Positions 1-10,895 are shown, numbered from the stretch's first letter. The stretch: DNA of 64,000 nucleotides from Dactylorhiza incarnata (GCA_033032865.1 JAWHQI010000013.1:1674001-1738000), one strand, 5' to 3'. Program-made: numbers and translations. Notes: a model not told the origin generated them from the sequence alone.

Positions 1-1048
1 CAAAGGATATAATTCAAATTCTAACGGTTCGTTTATTGCCAAGAATGGAATAGAGTACTCCAGAGAGACAACAAAGATATTCTTGGAAGATTTTCAAATT
101 CAGATTGACGGGTCGAGAACAGAAATGGAAAGAAATATTTATTATCCAGTGGACATTCCTTCTAAGCATATAGTGGAAGAGGAAACAAATTCAAACTCTA
201 TTCGACAGAGAATAAGTATACAGCGGAAGAAAGACAACACATGAATTAAATCTATTATATTCTGTTCTTCTCCTTCCTCAAGCTCTCTCTCTCTCTCTCT
301 CTCACACAGATAGAACAAGAAGAACATCTCTATATAGGAAAAATACATAGGATCTGCTTCCTCTTCTTCACTTATAGCAGGAAGCCATCAAGAGTCCAGA
401 GGGATCTTCAGGATCACAAGCTCATCAACCTTGCATTCTTTTCTACCTTAAGCAAGGGTTCATTCAAAACAGATCTTGGAGAACACCAACATAAGAAATA
501 TCTTTATAACTTCTTATTCTTTCTCTTTTCTCCCTCTCTTATTCTGTAACTATGGAAAGAGTCCTAAGAATCCCTCTCCAAAGGATTCAGTGGTTCTAAG
601 AGTCTACTTATCAAAAGACTCAGTAATTGGTTCTAAGAGTCTCCTTATCAAAAGACATAGTAATTGGTTCTAAGAGTCTCCTTATCAAAAGACTCAGTAG
701 TTAGTTTTAAGAGTCTCCTTGCCAAAAGGATCATTGGTTCTAAGAGTCTCCTTATCAAAAGACTCAAGCACTCTTTAGTGTATTCCTACAAAGGTGGTAG
801 AAGAGTGGATGTACCCATATTTTGGGGAACCATTATAGCTCTTATCTTAAGTTGTACTTTTCTGTGCTGTCACCTTTACTATTTCTACTCTCTGTGTTTA
901 ATTTATTCTGTGTTGGTTTTTCTGTTTGCATAGTCATTAGAAATTTTATATTGTGTGTGCATATTTAGTGTAAAAGTTTTAAATCTCTATTCACCCCCCC
1001 CCCCCCCCCCCCTCTAGAGAATACTCAGAGGTTACTTGTGCACTTTCA
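1..1048 (+). mobile_element. Copia-type LTR, 5' end cut by window edge
   Basis: The LTR runs from the left edge to the CA at 1047-1048 and is followed at once by a methionine-tRNA-like primer site, so it is the 5' LTR of a plus-strand element. A TATA-like stretch (tatatagg) lies near 331, then a CT-rich leader, a 37-bp tandem array (588-775) and a C19 run (994-1012). The segment near 793-830, reading GGTAGAAGAGTGGATGTACC then TTTTGGGGAAC, is shared with the LTRs at 27394-28608 and 62337-64000, which places all three in one Copia group. The LTR start is outside the window. The boundary call rests on LTR end plus PBS. Confidence 0.75.
588..775 (+). repeat. Tandem repeat, about 37 bp x 5, in Copia LTR
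   Basis: Copies of ttctaagagtctccttatca recur at 594, 631, 668, about 705 and 738, a 37-bp period falling to about 33. The array lies downstream of the TATA-like site, in the transcribed part of the LTR. Related LTRs carry a comparable array at the same place (28262-28405 and 62590-62710). Small ORFs here come from the repeat and are not genes. Confidence 0.8.
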
Positions 1049-1066
1049 ATTAGTATCAGAGGGAGG
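1049..1066 (+). other. Primer binding site (initiator tRNA-Met type, diverged)
   Basis: attagtatcagagggagg directly follows the LTR end. The usual plant site reads TGGTATCAGAG; here TGG has become TAG, so priming would be weakened. About 165 bp of leader follows, including an ATG at 1145 that meets a stop after 22 codons. No gag can be recognised before the chromovirus sequence takes over near 1235. Confidence 0.7.
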
Positions 1067-1234
1067 TTGATCATAAAAAGGTTAAGACCTTGATCAAAAT
1101 ATCTCGTCTCTCATATTTTTATATTATAAAATTATTTTTAGAAAATGAGTTCTAACGACTACGCATCAACAGACCACCAGTGTATAATCTTAATAAGTTT
1201 ACACTTTAGATGATGGCGGCTACATTCCCTGACA

Positions 1235-1434
1235 TGTAGATGATGATGGAGCCAGCACATTGGATGAAGATCTTGTGGCTTTGCCATCAAAATACTTACG
1301 GCATCGCGACGCAAGAACGCACTACTTTCAACGTCATCGCCGCCGCAACATCACATTTCAAGATTATGATGGTCGATGTCGCGACGACAAATATGGTGCA
1401 CGCCATCGCCGCCCCTTTTGAAGAACGCCATCGT
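1235..1434 (+). pseudogene. Chromovirus pol C-terminal end (fragment)
   Basis: The frame from about 1237 reads an acidic stretch (LDEDLVALPSKYL) and then a strongly basic tail rich in RHR and HRRR, ending in TGA near 1418. It resembles in layout the tails of the two other chromovirus copies (4266-4517 and 48545-48725, both with RYNLRPRR), although the exact RYNLRPRR word is not preserved. It lies directly upstream of an LTR, where a pol end belongs. Other ORFs across this stretch are shadows. The assignment is an inference from position and composition. Confidence 0.5.
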
Positions 1435-2610
1435 TGCATGGAATATTAAATTATAATTATTCAATTATAATTATTAAATATCATGTTTATTTTTATTTTT
1501 ATTTTGGTCTGTATTTAGATAAATAATAATTATAATTATTCTATTATAATTATTAATTATCATTATCATGTTTATTTATATTTTGGTCTGCATTTAGTGG
1601 GGTTTATTTTGTTTAATTAGGGATTATATATTTCCTTATTTTCGTTATTTATTTCGGCTGCATGTAGCCATAATATATTCTGCACTCATGCTAGACAATT
1701 TTTGAGCAATCTAATTTTAGAATTATATCTTGGAGAAAATTGAGTGGTGTAGCCTATAAATAGGCCATATATTGTAATGAGATGAATTATTGAATGATAA
1801 GAAAAAAACCTAAACCTTAAATTTCCCTCTTGAGTTTCTCCCTCTCCTAGCCGCCCCCTCTCTCTTTCTTCCTTCATTGGATTTCGGCCCCCTCTTGGAC
1901 GCCCATCTCTCTTCCTCCCTCCTCTTGGCCGCCGGCCACCACTTCTCCTTCCGCCCATCTCTTTTCTCCCACTTGAAGATCTCTTGCAAGGTACTTGGAG
2001 TTTGTCGCGGTGGATTGCGGAACCGGCGTGAAACGAAGAAGGAGGACGTGCTACTCATCGTCGACTCATCTCCGGTGGACTCGTGGGAAGAGCGCTAAAT
2101 ATTTTTGTGGATCCAAGAATAACTCGGATCTACGGTTCCGACCGGGGTAACGAAACTTCTACCCGTGTGTGATTTTATTTCTAGATAGATCTTGTGGTGG
2201 AGGAATCTTGGGGTTGAAGTTGATAGCTTAAAAAACTCGTGGTTTCCTCAATTTGATTTTTGTGACTATCTTAATAAGTTTATCTTAGTTCGTGAGGCTT
2301 GGCGAACGTCCTTTTTTCTTGTTTGGGGAGATCTACCATTTCTGAGTCGTAATGTTTTGGGTGGATCTCTTTTGGTATAACACGCGCTTGGTCGAACCTG
2401 ATACCGGGCCTTTTGAGCCGGAAAGAATATTGGCTCATAGCCCTTATTCGATCCCGAACGGTGGGGCTACCCATATGCTAGCGATAATTTGATAAAACTG
2501 AAATATTCTTGTGGCTGTGTTCGCTATTGACCGCGTAGAAATTTGGATCCGGGAAGGCTTTATAATAAAAATAACATTATAATTTGAATCGAATTAGAAG
2601 CCCCACATCA
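1435..2610 (+). mobile_element. Chromovirus (Ty3/Gypsy) LTR
   Basis: The LTR ends at CCCCACATCA (2601-2610), followed by TTTGGTATCAGAGG. Its start is placed near the TG at 1435 and is approximate. A duplicated AT-rich segment ending in 'ggtctgtatttag' or 'ggtctgcatttag' lies at about 1455-1610. The TATA box is CCTATAAATAGG near 1752, and the transcribed part begins with CT-rich leader sequence. It matches the minus-strand LTR 47537-48545 in end sequence and layout. The unusual point is that both sides are internal element sequence: a pol end upstream, PBS and leader downstream. Confidence 0.75.
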
Positions 2611-3192
2611 ATTTGGTATCAGAGGTAGGTTCGTGTCAAATTCTTAATTGACGCATTCCTAAGGTTTTCTTAGAACGCCGGCACTCTCAATCTTCACACG
2701 ATTTTGCGCTCAAAATTTAAAAATAAAATTTCGTCGGTCTGCGAATAGCGGCCTAAATTTTTTATTTTTCTGCGAAAATCAAAAAAATAAAATTCTGGAA
2801 ATTCGCCATATTTATCTCAGTAAGAAATCAAAAAAGTATTTTACTTACCCAAGTTATTAAGCGGGAATAAAATTATCTTTCATAAAATTTTTGGCATATT
2901 TAAAATTTCTGGTCTGCGTTTAGCGTCCTAAATCTGTTATTTTTCAGCAAATTTTTTTTTAATATTCTACCTATTATTTCCTGTTAGAAAATAAAAAAAA
3001 AAAGTAATTTATCCTAGTTACTAGGCATAAAGAAAAAAAAATCATCATAAAAAAAAAATAAAAAATTCTTACCCTAGTAATTAGGTTGGAACAAATTAAT
3101 ATTTTATAAAATTTTCTAGTTAGAACGTTTGTGCACTTAGACTCGTATTGTCACTCACCTCACTACGAGTATGGCCTCTGACGTGTATGTTT
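2611..3192 (+). other. Chromovirus PBS and truncated leader
   Basis: The primer site TGGTATCAGAGG (from 2614) is followed by an AT-rich leader carrying two copies of a GGTCTGCG word (2736-2750 and 2911-2925). The same leader, reverse-complemented, lies at 47232-47523, including the GCCGGCACTC segment just after the PBS. Sequence near 3120-3190 resembles the start of gag in the other copy (47231), but the reading frame is lost and the copy stops where the minus-strand LTR begins at 3193. Confidence 0.65.
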
Positions 3193-4258
3193 TGATGTAG
3201 GGGTACCGTGATGACGTGTATGTTACGCTAGCGGAAAAACATTCATCACAAAAATTAAAATAAATAGGAGGGCTCCGACCAAAAGCGAACGAAAAGGGGT
3301 CGGTTGGCTCCCAAATCCGATGGAGAAAAAATATGTGGGACTCGATACAACGTCCTTAGGACCTACCTCTCCAACAAGCACACAACTCACCGTAAGCCGT
3401 ACTCGATACAACGTCCTTAAGACCTACCTCTCCAACAAGCACACAACTCACCGCACCTACACAAGCATCTATTTCATCAATCGATTCATTTCAAAATGCA
3501 GCGACAATATTTTGGAGCGGCGGTGAACATTCAAGCGGCGATAAAGCTTTAGTTGAGATTAACTCTCTTGTTAACGCTAAGTGCGCCAATCTTGGAGAGC
3601 AAACCAAGGCTAGGCCGAGTTTCGCTCCCGCACCGGATCTTCCCGATCCGAACAACAATAGGGTCAATGACAACACTTAAGTTTCAGATTTTGCAAGCGA
3701 AAATATTAAGATCACGGATAAAACGATTCGACAAAACCTCCATAAACTAAGCGTAGAAGAACCACTAGAAAGGGGAGAGGTTACCCAACCAAGAACATGC
3801 ATGCACTCAAGATAGATGTGGGAGAATCTCTCTCTCCACGGTTCCACCGGCGTCGCACCGAATGGAGTAGCACCCTTTCTTCCTTGGAGTCGCACCGCGG
3901 AAGTCTCGCCGGAGTTGCACCGAAGAGGATGGAGGGAGGCGGCCTTGGAGTCACACCAAGAGGAGGGGGCAGCGGCTAGGAGGGAACTCCAAGGATGGCC
4001 GAAATTCTCTATGGAGAGATTAGGGTTTGAAATCTTCAATATCTCATTCCTTTATAAAGATCTCCTTAAATAGGAGTTACAACAACATCTTAGCCATCCA
4101 TGATGGAGATGAAATCCCATCCATCCGTATGGTTAAATACACACCAAAATAAAACAAAGTGTTCAAAATCAAAAATTACAACCATTTTAATAAATATAAA
4201 ATCATCATCTAGCGTGAAATAATTTTATATTTATTAATATAAAGTAAGAGTGCATGAA
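3193..4258 (-). mobile_element. Chromovirus 3' LTR (minus strand)
   Basis: On the minus strand the LTR starts just after the pol stop (4266) and ends in CTACATCA at 3193. That end matches the ACATCA/GCATCA ends of the other two chromovirus LTRs. A TATA-like box (TTTATAAAGG on the minus strand) lies near 4050. A 61-bp tandem duplication sits at 3341-3455. The plus-strand leader meets this LTR at 3193 head to head. The start is approximate because no clean TG is visible beside the pol stop. Confidence 0.7.
3341..3455. repeat. 61-bp direct duplication inside chromovirus LTR
   Basis: CTCGATACAACGTCCTTA occurs at 3341 and again at 3402. The following text (acctacctctccaacaagca) is repeated almost unchanged, giving two units of 61 bp. 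Confidence 0.85.
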
Positions 4259-4265
4259 TAAAAGT

Positions 4266-6176
4266 TTAATTTTTCATTGCGGTTTTGGCACGCCGCGGGC
4301 GGAGATTATAACGCGGACTTCCATCAGCATCATCATGGCACCTCAGATCTTTGTGGCGCAGCGCCTCGGCAGCCGGGTCATCATCATCAAGGAGTGTCGG
4401 AGGGGACGCGCCATCAATCCTCCCCCACTCAAAATCAAGCATCTCCGATGCGTGGTCCGAGAGGTAGCGGTGGAGAAGATCAGCATCCAGTCGTTGAAGC
4501 TCCGTCGCGAGGACCCATTAATCGTCTGAAGGAGGGCGATCACGCCAACGGATGAGGAAGCGGTAAGTAGCACCCTCCGAGGTAGTAAGTGGCTCCGCAG
4601 CAAGTATCATGTCCGGAGTGAGAAAAGTCTTCGGAAACCAGGGGAACATATCAGCAGTAGGAATAAAAGTATGCAACTTACCATCCGGTGAAATACCTGT
4701 GGGAACCGACAGAGAGAGGTCATTCGTACTACCACTCCCCAACCCATTAGAAGATTTGGTGGAAGGAGAAGACGTCAAGGAACTCAACTCATGTGGAGGC
4801 GATACGAACATCGTTAAATCCGAGACGTTAAAAATAGGGGAGATTCCCCATTCGGCAGACAAATCCAAAACAAAAGCATTGTCACCTATTTTCTTGATGA
4901 TCCGAAAAGGGCCGGCGCACTTAGGTGCTAACTTTTTAATGGTGCCAGATGGCAAACGCTCGGGAACTAATCGTACTAAAACCAAATCGCCAACCTTGAA
5001 GTGTGACACTCTCCGATGTATATTGGCGTTTGCCTGATAAGAATCATACTGAGCAGTCAAGGTAGCTCGTATACGTGCATGAAGGTCGTGAATATGTTGG
5101 GCGAAGGATTGTGCAAATTGACTTGCCTTGTATGTTGGGGGCAAGGGAACCAAGTCAAGAGGCACATGGGCCTTGTACCCGTGGACAATCTCATTAGGTG
5201 ATAGACCGGTGGACCGATTTTTGGAATTGTTGTAGGCTAACTGAGCGTGGGGAAGAAGAAGATCCCATGTGCCTTTATGATCACTCACGAGGCATCTAAG
5301 AAGGTTCCCTAGGCTCCGGTTAACCACCTCAGTTTGCCCATCGGTTTGCGGATGATAGGCGGAGGAAAACAATAGTTTGGTACCCACTAGGATCCAAAGT
5401 GTCTTCCAGAAGTAGCTCGTATACTTAACATCCCAATCCGAGTCAATTGTCTTCGGCACTCCCCGGTGACTAACAACTTCCTTAAAATATAGCTTTGCAA
5501 TATGAGATGCGTCGTCGGTTCTAGTGCATGGTATAAAATATGCCATTTTGGAGAACCTATCCACAACTATGAAGATGGAATCGAGATGACGAAAAGTGGT
5601 GGGTAGGCCTAAGACAAAGTCCATGCTCACGTCCTCCCAAGGTACGGATGGGATAGGCAATGGAGTATATAACCCGACGTTGGTTTTGGTGCCCTTGGAA
5701 ACTTGGCAAGTACGGCAACTACTCACTACCCGTCCTACCATTGCCTTCAATTTTGGCCAATAAAACTTTTCCTCAACCAGGGTGATAGTCTTATCTCTAC
5801 CAAAATGGCCACTCAACCCGCCACTATGCAGTTCCCAGATGATATGGAGACGTAGAGATGACTGCGGAATACATAATTTCCCATGCCTAAATAGATAACC
5901 ATCCTTGATAACGAACGCAGTAATAGTGGTGGGGGAACTATCCTGGGCAGATAGGTAAGACTCCTGAAAATCCGGGCATGTAGCGTACTCATCTTTGATT
6001 CGCTCGAACCCGACAACGTTAACCTCGATAGTGGTGACTAAGAGGGCTAGGCGACTAAGAGCGTCCGCAACCCGATTGTCCGCTCCCTTAAGGTGTTTGA
6101 GATTAAAAGTGTAACCCTGTACGAAGGATACCCACTTGGCGTGACACGGGCTGATTTTATGTTGGCCATTGATAAA
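4266..6176 (-). pseudogene. pol: Chromovirus integrase and chromodomain (broken)
   Basis: This is the 3' half of a Ty3/Gypsy polyprotein that would insert element cDNA into host chromatin. Reading on the minus strand: RNase H tail (about 6176-6050, ending ADALSRL), HHCC zinc domain (HSGGLSGHFGRDK, CRTCQ), and a catalytic core with the DDE residues visible as MDFVLGLP, a mid-domain Asp in DSDWD, and the Glu of QTEVVNRSL. A GPFRIIKKIG domain and a chromodomain-like FLIRWRDRPPSDD follow. The frame is open from about 6176 to 4518. TAA then interrupts the chromodomain, and the same frame continues to 4266 with a basic RYNLRPRRAK tail. It is separated from the RT part by a frameshift near 6205 and a TGA near 6177. 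Confidence 0.85.
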
Positions 6177-6202
6177 TCATAATGCTTCGTGATCAGAGAG
6201 GA

Positions 6203-7366
6203 TCACAACTCCTTAGAGAGGAGATAATGCCGCCAGCGGTGCAAGCATCTAATGACCGCATAAAATTCCCTATCATAGTTGGAATAATTCAATTTAGCGC
6301 CCGCGAACTTTTCACTAAAGAAACTCACAGGGTGCCCTTCCTGACTCAAGACACCTCCTATCCCCACGCCCGAAGCGTTACAAGTAAGCTCAAAGACTTT
6401 CGAGAAGTCAGGTAGACGTAAGACAGGTGCCTCAGTCATAAGCTCTTTGATGCGTTGGAAAACGAAGGTGGCGGACTTCGTCCAAGTAAACTCACCTTTT
6501 TTCATGCAGTCACTAATGGGGGCCATGATCCTGCTAAAGTCTTTGATGAAACGGCGGTAGAAAGTTACCAACCCATGGAAGCTCCTCACCTCACGTACCG
6601 TGGTCGGCTCGGGCCAGTCCTTAATCACCTTAACCTTGCTAGGGTCGACTCTAATGCCCTCCGTTCCAACGATGTAGCCTAAAAACTCCACCTCCGTAAC
6701 ATGGAAAGTGCATTTCTTGAGATTCAGAAATAAAGTTTCCTTCCGTAGGGTGGAAAGAACCACTCTCATGTGGGAGATGTGCTCTGTGGTAGTAGTGCTG
6801 TAAACCAAGATGTCATCGAAGTAGACAACTACAAACTTCCCCATGAATGGCTGAAAGGCATGCGTCATCATCCAGGAGAATGTGCTGGGGGCATTGGATA
6901 GCCCGAAGGGCATCACAAGCCACTCGTATAACCCATCCTTAGACTTAAACGCCGTCTTCCACTCATCTCCCTTGAGGATCCCTATCTGGTGATAGCCGCT
7001 TCGTAAATCTGACTTAGAAAATATCGTGGCGCCACACAAGACATCGAGAAGGACATCTAAGCACGGTATAGGAAATCGGTACTTGATGGTGATTTTGTTG
7101 ATAGCGCGGCTATCAACACACATGCGCCACGTACCATCCTTCTTGGGGGCAAGAAGGGCTGGCACCGCACAAGGACTTATGCTAGTCCCGATGAATCCTT
7201 TTTTCATCAAATCCTCGATCTGAGTCTGCAACTCTTTGTGGGTCGCGGGATGAAGCCTATAGTGGGGTTGGTTCGGCAAGGAAGAACCCGGAATGAGATC
7301 AATCGCATGTTGTACAACCCCATACCCGTCGGGTGGGACCCTCCCCAGATGGCCAGGACCCGAGTA
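6203..7366 (-). pseudogene. pol: Chromovirus reverse transcriptase and RNase H (truncated)
   Basis: This region would copy element RNA into cDNA. The continuous frame 7279-6203 shows RT blocks [37 protein letters not shown] and the catalytic YFDDIL, then RNase H with FELTCNASG and VSFFSEK. The first RNase H Asp (usually in a TDAS-like word) appears as Asn in CNASG. The frame is lost at LLSKEL, where a single-base shift leads into the integrase part. Upstream, 7280-7366 still reads as pol ([20 protein letters not shown]). Protease and gag are missing because a Tekay-like LTR joins at 7367. The RT is close to the CRM/Reina-like chromoviruses, judged by eye only. Confidence 0.9.
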
Positions 7367-7599
7367 TAACGCCCCCCCAATATTTTGATATTTAATAAAT
7401 TTGGGACGTGGTCTGCGTTTAGCGGGTTTGGGGTGCGTTTAGGGTGCGTTTAGCAGGTATGGTCTGCGGATAGCCAGTTTGGGCTAGGTTTTTTTTATAA
7501 AACCTAGAAACTATACCCCCCCTAAAAGGAGTCCTCCCCCACCCCAATTTCCCGACCCCCTCTCTCTCGGTTCTTTGGAGCAGCCGCAAGGCCCGACCC

Positions 7600-7790
7600 C
7601 CCCTTCGTCTCTCTGTCTCGCGCCAGGAAGGAGGAGGCGACCCTCACTCCCCCTTCGTCTCTCTGTCTCGCGCCAGGAAGGAAGAGGCGACCCTCACTCC
7701 CCCTTCATCTCTTCATCTCACGCCAGGAAGGAGGAGGCCCGATCCCGACCCCCCTTCGTCTCTCTGCCTCGCCACCAGCAACAGCAGGAG
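7600..7790. repeat. 50-bp tandem repeat, about 4 units
   Basis: TTCGTCT(C) recurs at 7604, 7654, about 7704 and 7755. Each unit includes the word cgcgccaggaaggaggagg. The same array is present in the second copy at about 12365-12545. Confidence 0.8.
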
Positions 7791-7802
7791 GCTGACCCTC
7801 GC

Positions 7803-8110
7803 TCCGGCCGGGAGCTCCTCTCCCGTGGCCGTCCGAGGTGAGATCCGGCCGGGAGATCCTCTCCCGTGGCCGTCCGAGGTGAGATCTGGCCGGGAGCTCC
7901 TCTCCCGTGGCCGACCGAGGCGAAATCCGGCCGGGAGCTCCTCTCCCGTGGCCGACCGAGGCGAGATCCGGCCGGGAGCTCATCTCCCGTGGCCGTCCAA
8001 GGCAAGATCCGGCCGGGAGCTCCTCTCCCATGGCCGGCCGGGAGCTCTTCTCCCGTGGCTGTCCGAGACGAAATCCGGCCGGGAGCACCTCTCCCGTGGC
8101 TGAGCGGAGC
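7803..8110. repeat. 41-bp GC-rich minisatellite, about 8 units
   Basis: The unit core is ccggccgggagctcctctcc followed by cgtggccgwccgaggygaga. One unit near 8020-8045 is shortened. GAGCTC and CGGCCG in each unit are palindromes. The array in copy 2 (12567-12895) has eight full units, so the two arrays have changed separately. Confidence 0.9.
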
Positions 8111-8311
8111 GAGGAGTGTCCGGGGTTTCTCTCCCGCCACTCCTCTTCTTGTCTCCAAAGCATGAAAGTGGAGGCATATCAGATCGTGTAAAGCCGCTAT
8201 GGCCGCTGGACGTCGAGCTCGCGCAAGGTCTTCGGTTGCGACTCCGCCAAGGCACGCGTCAAGGGTAACGAATTTCAACTCGGGCAGGTGAAGCCTTCAA
8301 TTCTCATATTT

Positions 8312-9324
8312 GCATGGAAGCCCCTCTCCACCAACGGGTGGGGGGAGGGAGCTCTCCGACGGGTTGACGTGCGCGTCCCCGCTATTAACTGCATTAGCGC
8401 CCGGAAATGTGAGTATGGGTTTAGGCATTCTGTGTGAAGCCCATCCGGGTGTGTAGACCGGATTGGTGATGTTTCTGTGTGAAGCCCGTCCGGACGTGGG
8501 GGCCAGATTGGTGATGTTTTGGGGACCCCGGAGAAGACTCTGTGGAAGATATTTAGTATTTGCTCGTATTTGTAAAATGTCGCCGCCTCGGGAAAGGGGT
8601 GTGGGCAATGTAGCTCGGTTTGCTTCAATTGGCAGAGGCTCAGTTTGCTACCGCATGGCGAGACGTTGGCGTACAGGTGTCACAGTACCAAGCAGGGGGT
8701 TGCGGGCTTAAGCCCAAAGTTGTGCCGCCCCGAGAAGGGCTTATTTATTTATATTTGTCGGCCTGCGTGCCTAAGTGTGGATCTTATGCTCTTGTAAATT
8801 AAAATGCCTGTGATGCCCTCTTTAGGTAGCTTATATTTTTATCGTAGGCGAGTGGTGTTTTCACGAACCACTCGCCCCGTGGGATCCCCGAGGTGAAATT
8901 ACCGGGAAGACCTTAAGGGGCAGTTAATTAACTCTTAGAACGGCGGAGTTACGCTGTCGGCAGTCCCATTTGGGCTGCATATAGTCAGACTGTTTGTCGG
9001 GATTACGCTATCGGCGGCCCGGACGAGGAACGCTATAAATAGACCCAAGAGAGCACCTTTAGGAGGGGGATTCGGTTTGGGATTTCCCTTTAGATGTTTT
9101 GGTTGGCCAAGAGAGTCTCCCAATGGTGCTTTGTCCCAGCTTTGGCTTGGGAGGGGAAGCGCTCAACGATCTTCTGGGTTAGTGGAGGGACCTCCTCGCT
9201 GTGACTAAGGTCTTAGTCAATCTTCCTAGTTTCCAGTCTACCTTCTCTGAGGGATCAGTAAGGGCTAGCCGCCCCTCGGTGAGGGCCCCGAACTCCACAA
9301 GAGACCGAGAAATTGGTTTCAACA
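8312..9324 (+). mobile_element. Tat-like LTR (plus strand)
   Basis: It ends TGGTTTCAACA at about 9314-9324, followed by TTTTGGTGCGGTGAGCG. The same end and downstream word occur on the minus strand at 43037 beside Tat-type pol, which is why this is called Tat-like. TATAAATAGACCC at 9034-9046 matches the TATA box of that LTR. An inverted repeat (GGCGAGTGGT / ACCACTCGCC, 8847-8876) is upstream of TATA, as in the other Tat LTR. The start is inferred from where the 7309-8311 duplication stops and is not certain. Confidence 0.6.
8847..8876. repeat. Inverted repeat (10-bp arms) in Tat-like LTR
   Basis: Arms GGCGAGTGGT and ACCACTCGCC are perfectly complementary with a 10-nt loop. The arm word GCGAGTGG is the same one that builds the palindrome array at 43540-43865. 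Confidence 0.85.
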
Positions 9325-9345
9325 TTTTGGTGCGGTGAGCGTGGA
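9325..9345 (+). other. Candidate primer binding site of Tat-like element
   Basis: TGGTGCGGTGAGCGTGGAG begins three bases after the LTR end. The TGG start fits pairing to a tRNA CCA tail. The same word occurs at the matching place on the minus strand (about 43020-43034). I cannot name the tRNA from the sequence alone. Confidence 0.5.
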
Positions 9346-9380
9346 GTGTGGCTGGTCCAAGAAAGTTCCAAAGAGCAGGC

Positions 9381-9656
9381 ATGACAGGAGGCGAGGATCA
9401 AGGCGAGGGGTTCAGCGAGCCACCGCAGGTGGTAACACCGAGGATGTTCGCGGACTTCAGGAGGGAGGTGCCGGAAAATATTCTACGTACCGATCTTCTT
9501 CTGAACTTTTTTCTACTTGAAGTGATCCCGAAAAATGTATATACCATTTTTTCTCCCCTACGACATTCACTTTCGCACAAGCCAAGTATACGTCATAAAG
9601 AAATTCTAGACGTAAGACGAAGGGATCTGGTACTAGCAACTAATGCTGTGAAGTGA
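9381..9656 (+). pseudogene. gag: N-terminal gag fragment of Tat-like element
   Basis: The first ATG after the primer site opens a frame of about 91 codons starting MTGGEDQGEGFSEPPQVV. Its position, 35 bp after the PBS, and its acidic, disordered start fit a plant Gypsy gag N-terminus. After about 9480 the protein no longer looks like gag (LLNFFLLEVIPKN), so it probably runs into other sequence. No capsid or zinc-knuckle motif is present. Confidence 0.4.
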
Positions 9657-9839
9657 ATCATTGAGAGGTTTCGTGGTTCAATGTCGTTTTTTTTAGTAAG
9701 ATAGAAAATGCAAAGTCTCTTCAACCGGATAAATGCTCATTTTGGAGGAGACATTGTCATCTCAGAGTTTTCTTGTGAGCATCTATTAACATCGTGTTTA
9801 AAACTTTTATTTTCTTGTATCAGTTAAGTCCAGGAAGCT

Positions 9840-10460
9840 CTACGCCGCGGTTGTTGCCAAATAGGGATAACATAATGTCATAGAGAGAGTCAATTTACTC
9901 AAATGGTCTACCACAACAAAGATTATTTCCTTCCAGTGAGATCTAGACACTGCATTTACTGATATAGTCATGAAAGGTGACCTTGAGCTTCTTCCAATAA
10001 TAGAGTTGTTTGGGCAATTAAGTGGTTGTTATTCCTGAATGCCCACCAATTCCAGTGTCATGATATAACTGTAATTAAAATTTCTTAACTTCATCATCTC
10101 CAGTTACAAACTTTCGCTTCCGCTTCAACACTCTATTAACACCCTGATAATCGGGCTTATATGTATTATCTTCTTTCCTCTTAACTAATTCTTCTATTAT
10201 AAAATGTGACCCCAATAGCCTCATGTACGTTTGATTCTTTGCAATAGATAAGATGTCATAACTACTAGGGCCACTAGTCGTGCCTCAACTTCCTGGTGTT
10301 GTCTTGACAAACCATTTGCACCGTTGTTTTCACTACATTTTTCATATGCAAGTCATATCCCAGAAACTTGGTGATATATTTTTGGTGTTGTTGAGTGGTG
10401 TTTCTCCGCTTCATCAAATATTTTGACCGCGATGGTTTGTGCTAGTATAAAAATGTGTTC
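9840..10460 (-). pseudogene. Degenerate Gypsy RNase H / integrase relic
   Basis: Reading on the minus strand, about 10440-10290 gives KYITKFLGYDLHMK, the end of a Gypsy RNase H domain. About 10085-9920 gives the HHCC zinc domain of an integrase as YHDTGIGGHSGI then LYYWKKLK, with stops and frameshifts. The domain order is correct for a minus-strand pol. It sits antisense inside the Tat-like region. Nothing else is recognisable in this stretch, and it is clearly old. Confidence 0.55.
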
Positions 10461-10895
10461 CTTTCAGATAATGTTAAAATGATAGTAAGTTAAATGTGCT
10501 AATCACTAGCCCAAATATTTTATTGACCGATTTTTTGTCGAAAAAGGGTAAAATTGCAGACGCTACTGCTAAGCTTTTTATTTAAGGTAAGCCCTTTTCA
10601 AAAAAAAAAGGGGTAAGAACCATACAGATTGTGTTTTACTCGATCTTATGGCCAGTTTTACACTTAACATTGAAGAAAGTTATTTACATCTCAAAATAGG
10701 CGGTGTTAGTACTTTTTACTTGGTTCAAGAATTGTGCGCTCAATAAGGCTTGGTCTGGCCTGCACTATGATTTTGGCTTCACAAGGCTTCCGATTTTGTT
10801 TATCATGCCGCTCTTGCGATTTTGCCCCATTCTGTGAGCCCCGTTCTCATGAGATTCCGGGTTATGCCTAGATTATTTTACCATATCCATTGTCG
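10461..10895. other. Unassigned sequence within the decayed Tat-like element
   Basis: There is no coding frame, tandem repeat or LTR signal that I can name. It contains a short A-rich/G-rich run (about 10600-10612). Its position between two Gypsy fragments suggests decayed element sequence. Confidence 0.3.

Larger units (their letters stand above)
7367..8311 (+). mobile_element. Tekay-like LTR fragment with minisatellites (copy 1)
   Basis: It starts with TATAACGCCCCCCC; copy 2 at 12132 keeps the expected TGTAACGCCCCCC start. GGTCTGCGGATAGC (7461-7474) lies 23 bp before TATAAAA (7497-7503). Two tandem arrays follow: a 50-bp CT-rich unit (7600-7790) and a 41-bp GC-rich unit (7803-8110). The LTR is cut at 8311, where a Tat-like LTR begins. 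It sits inside chromovirus pol. The Tekay label comes from the TGTAACGCCCC start and is tentative. Long ORFs on both strands here come from repeats whose period happens to leave all frames open. Confidence 0.65.

Noticed and set aside
1145..1210. ATG at 1145 as start of a Copia gag
   Set aside because: It meets a stop after 22 codons, and no gag motif appears in any frame before chromovirus sequence begins.
7705..8278. Long overlapping ORFs on both strands at 7.7-8.3 kb and 12.2-13.06 kb (up to 283 codons)
   Set aside because: They are produced by the 41-bp and 50-bp tandem arrays, which are GC-rich and lack stops in every frame. The protein text is only the repeat, with no domain.
8297..8628. 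117- and 103-codon ORFs at the start of the Tat-like LTR
   Set aside because: They overlap each other in different frames, share no motif with element or host proteins I know, and lie upstream of a TATA box in an LTR.
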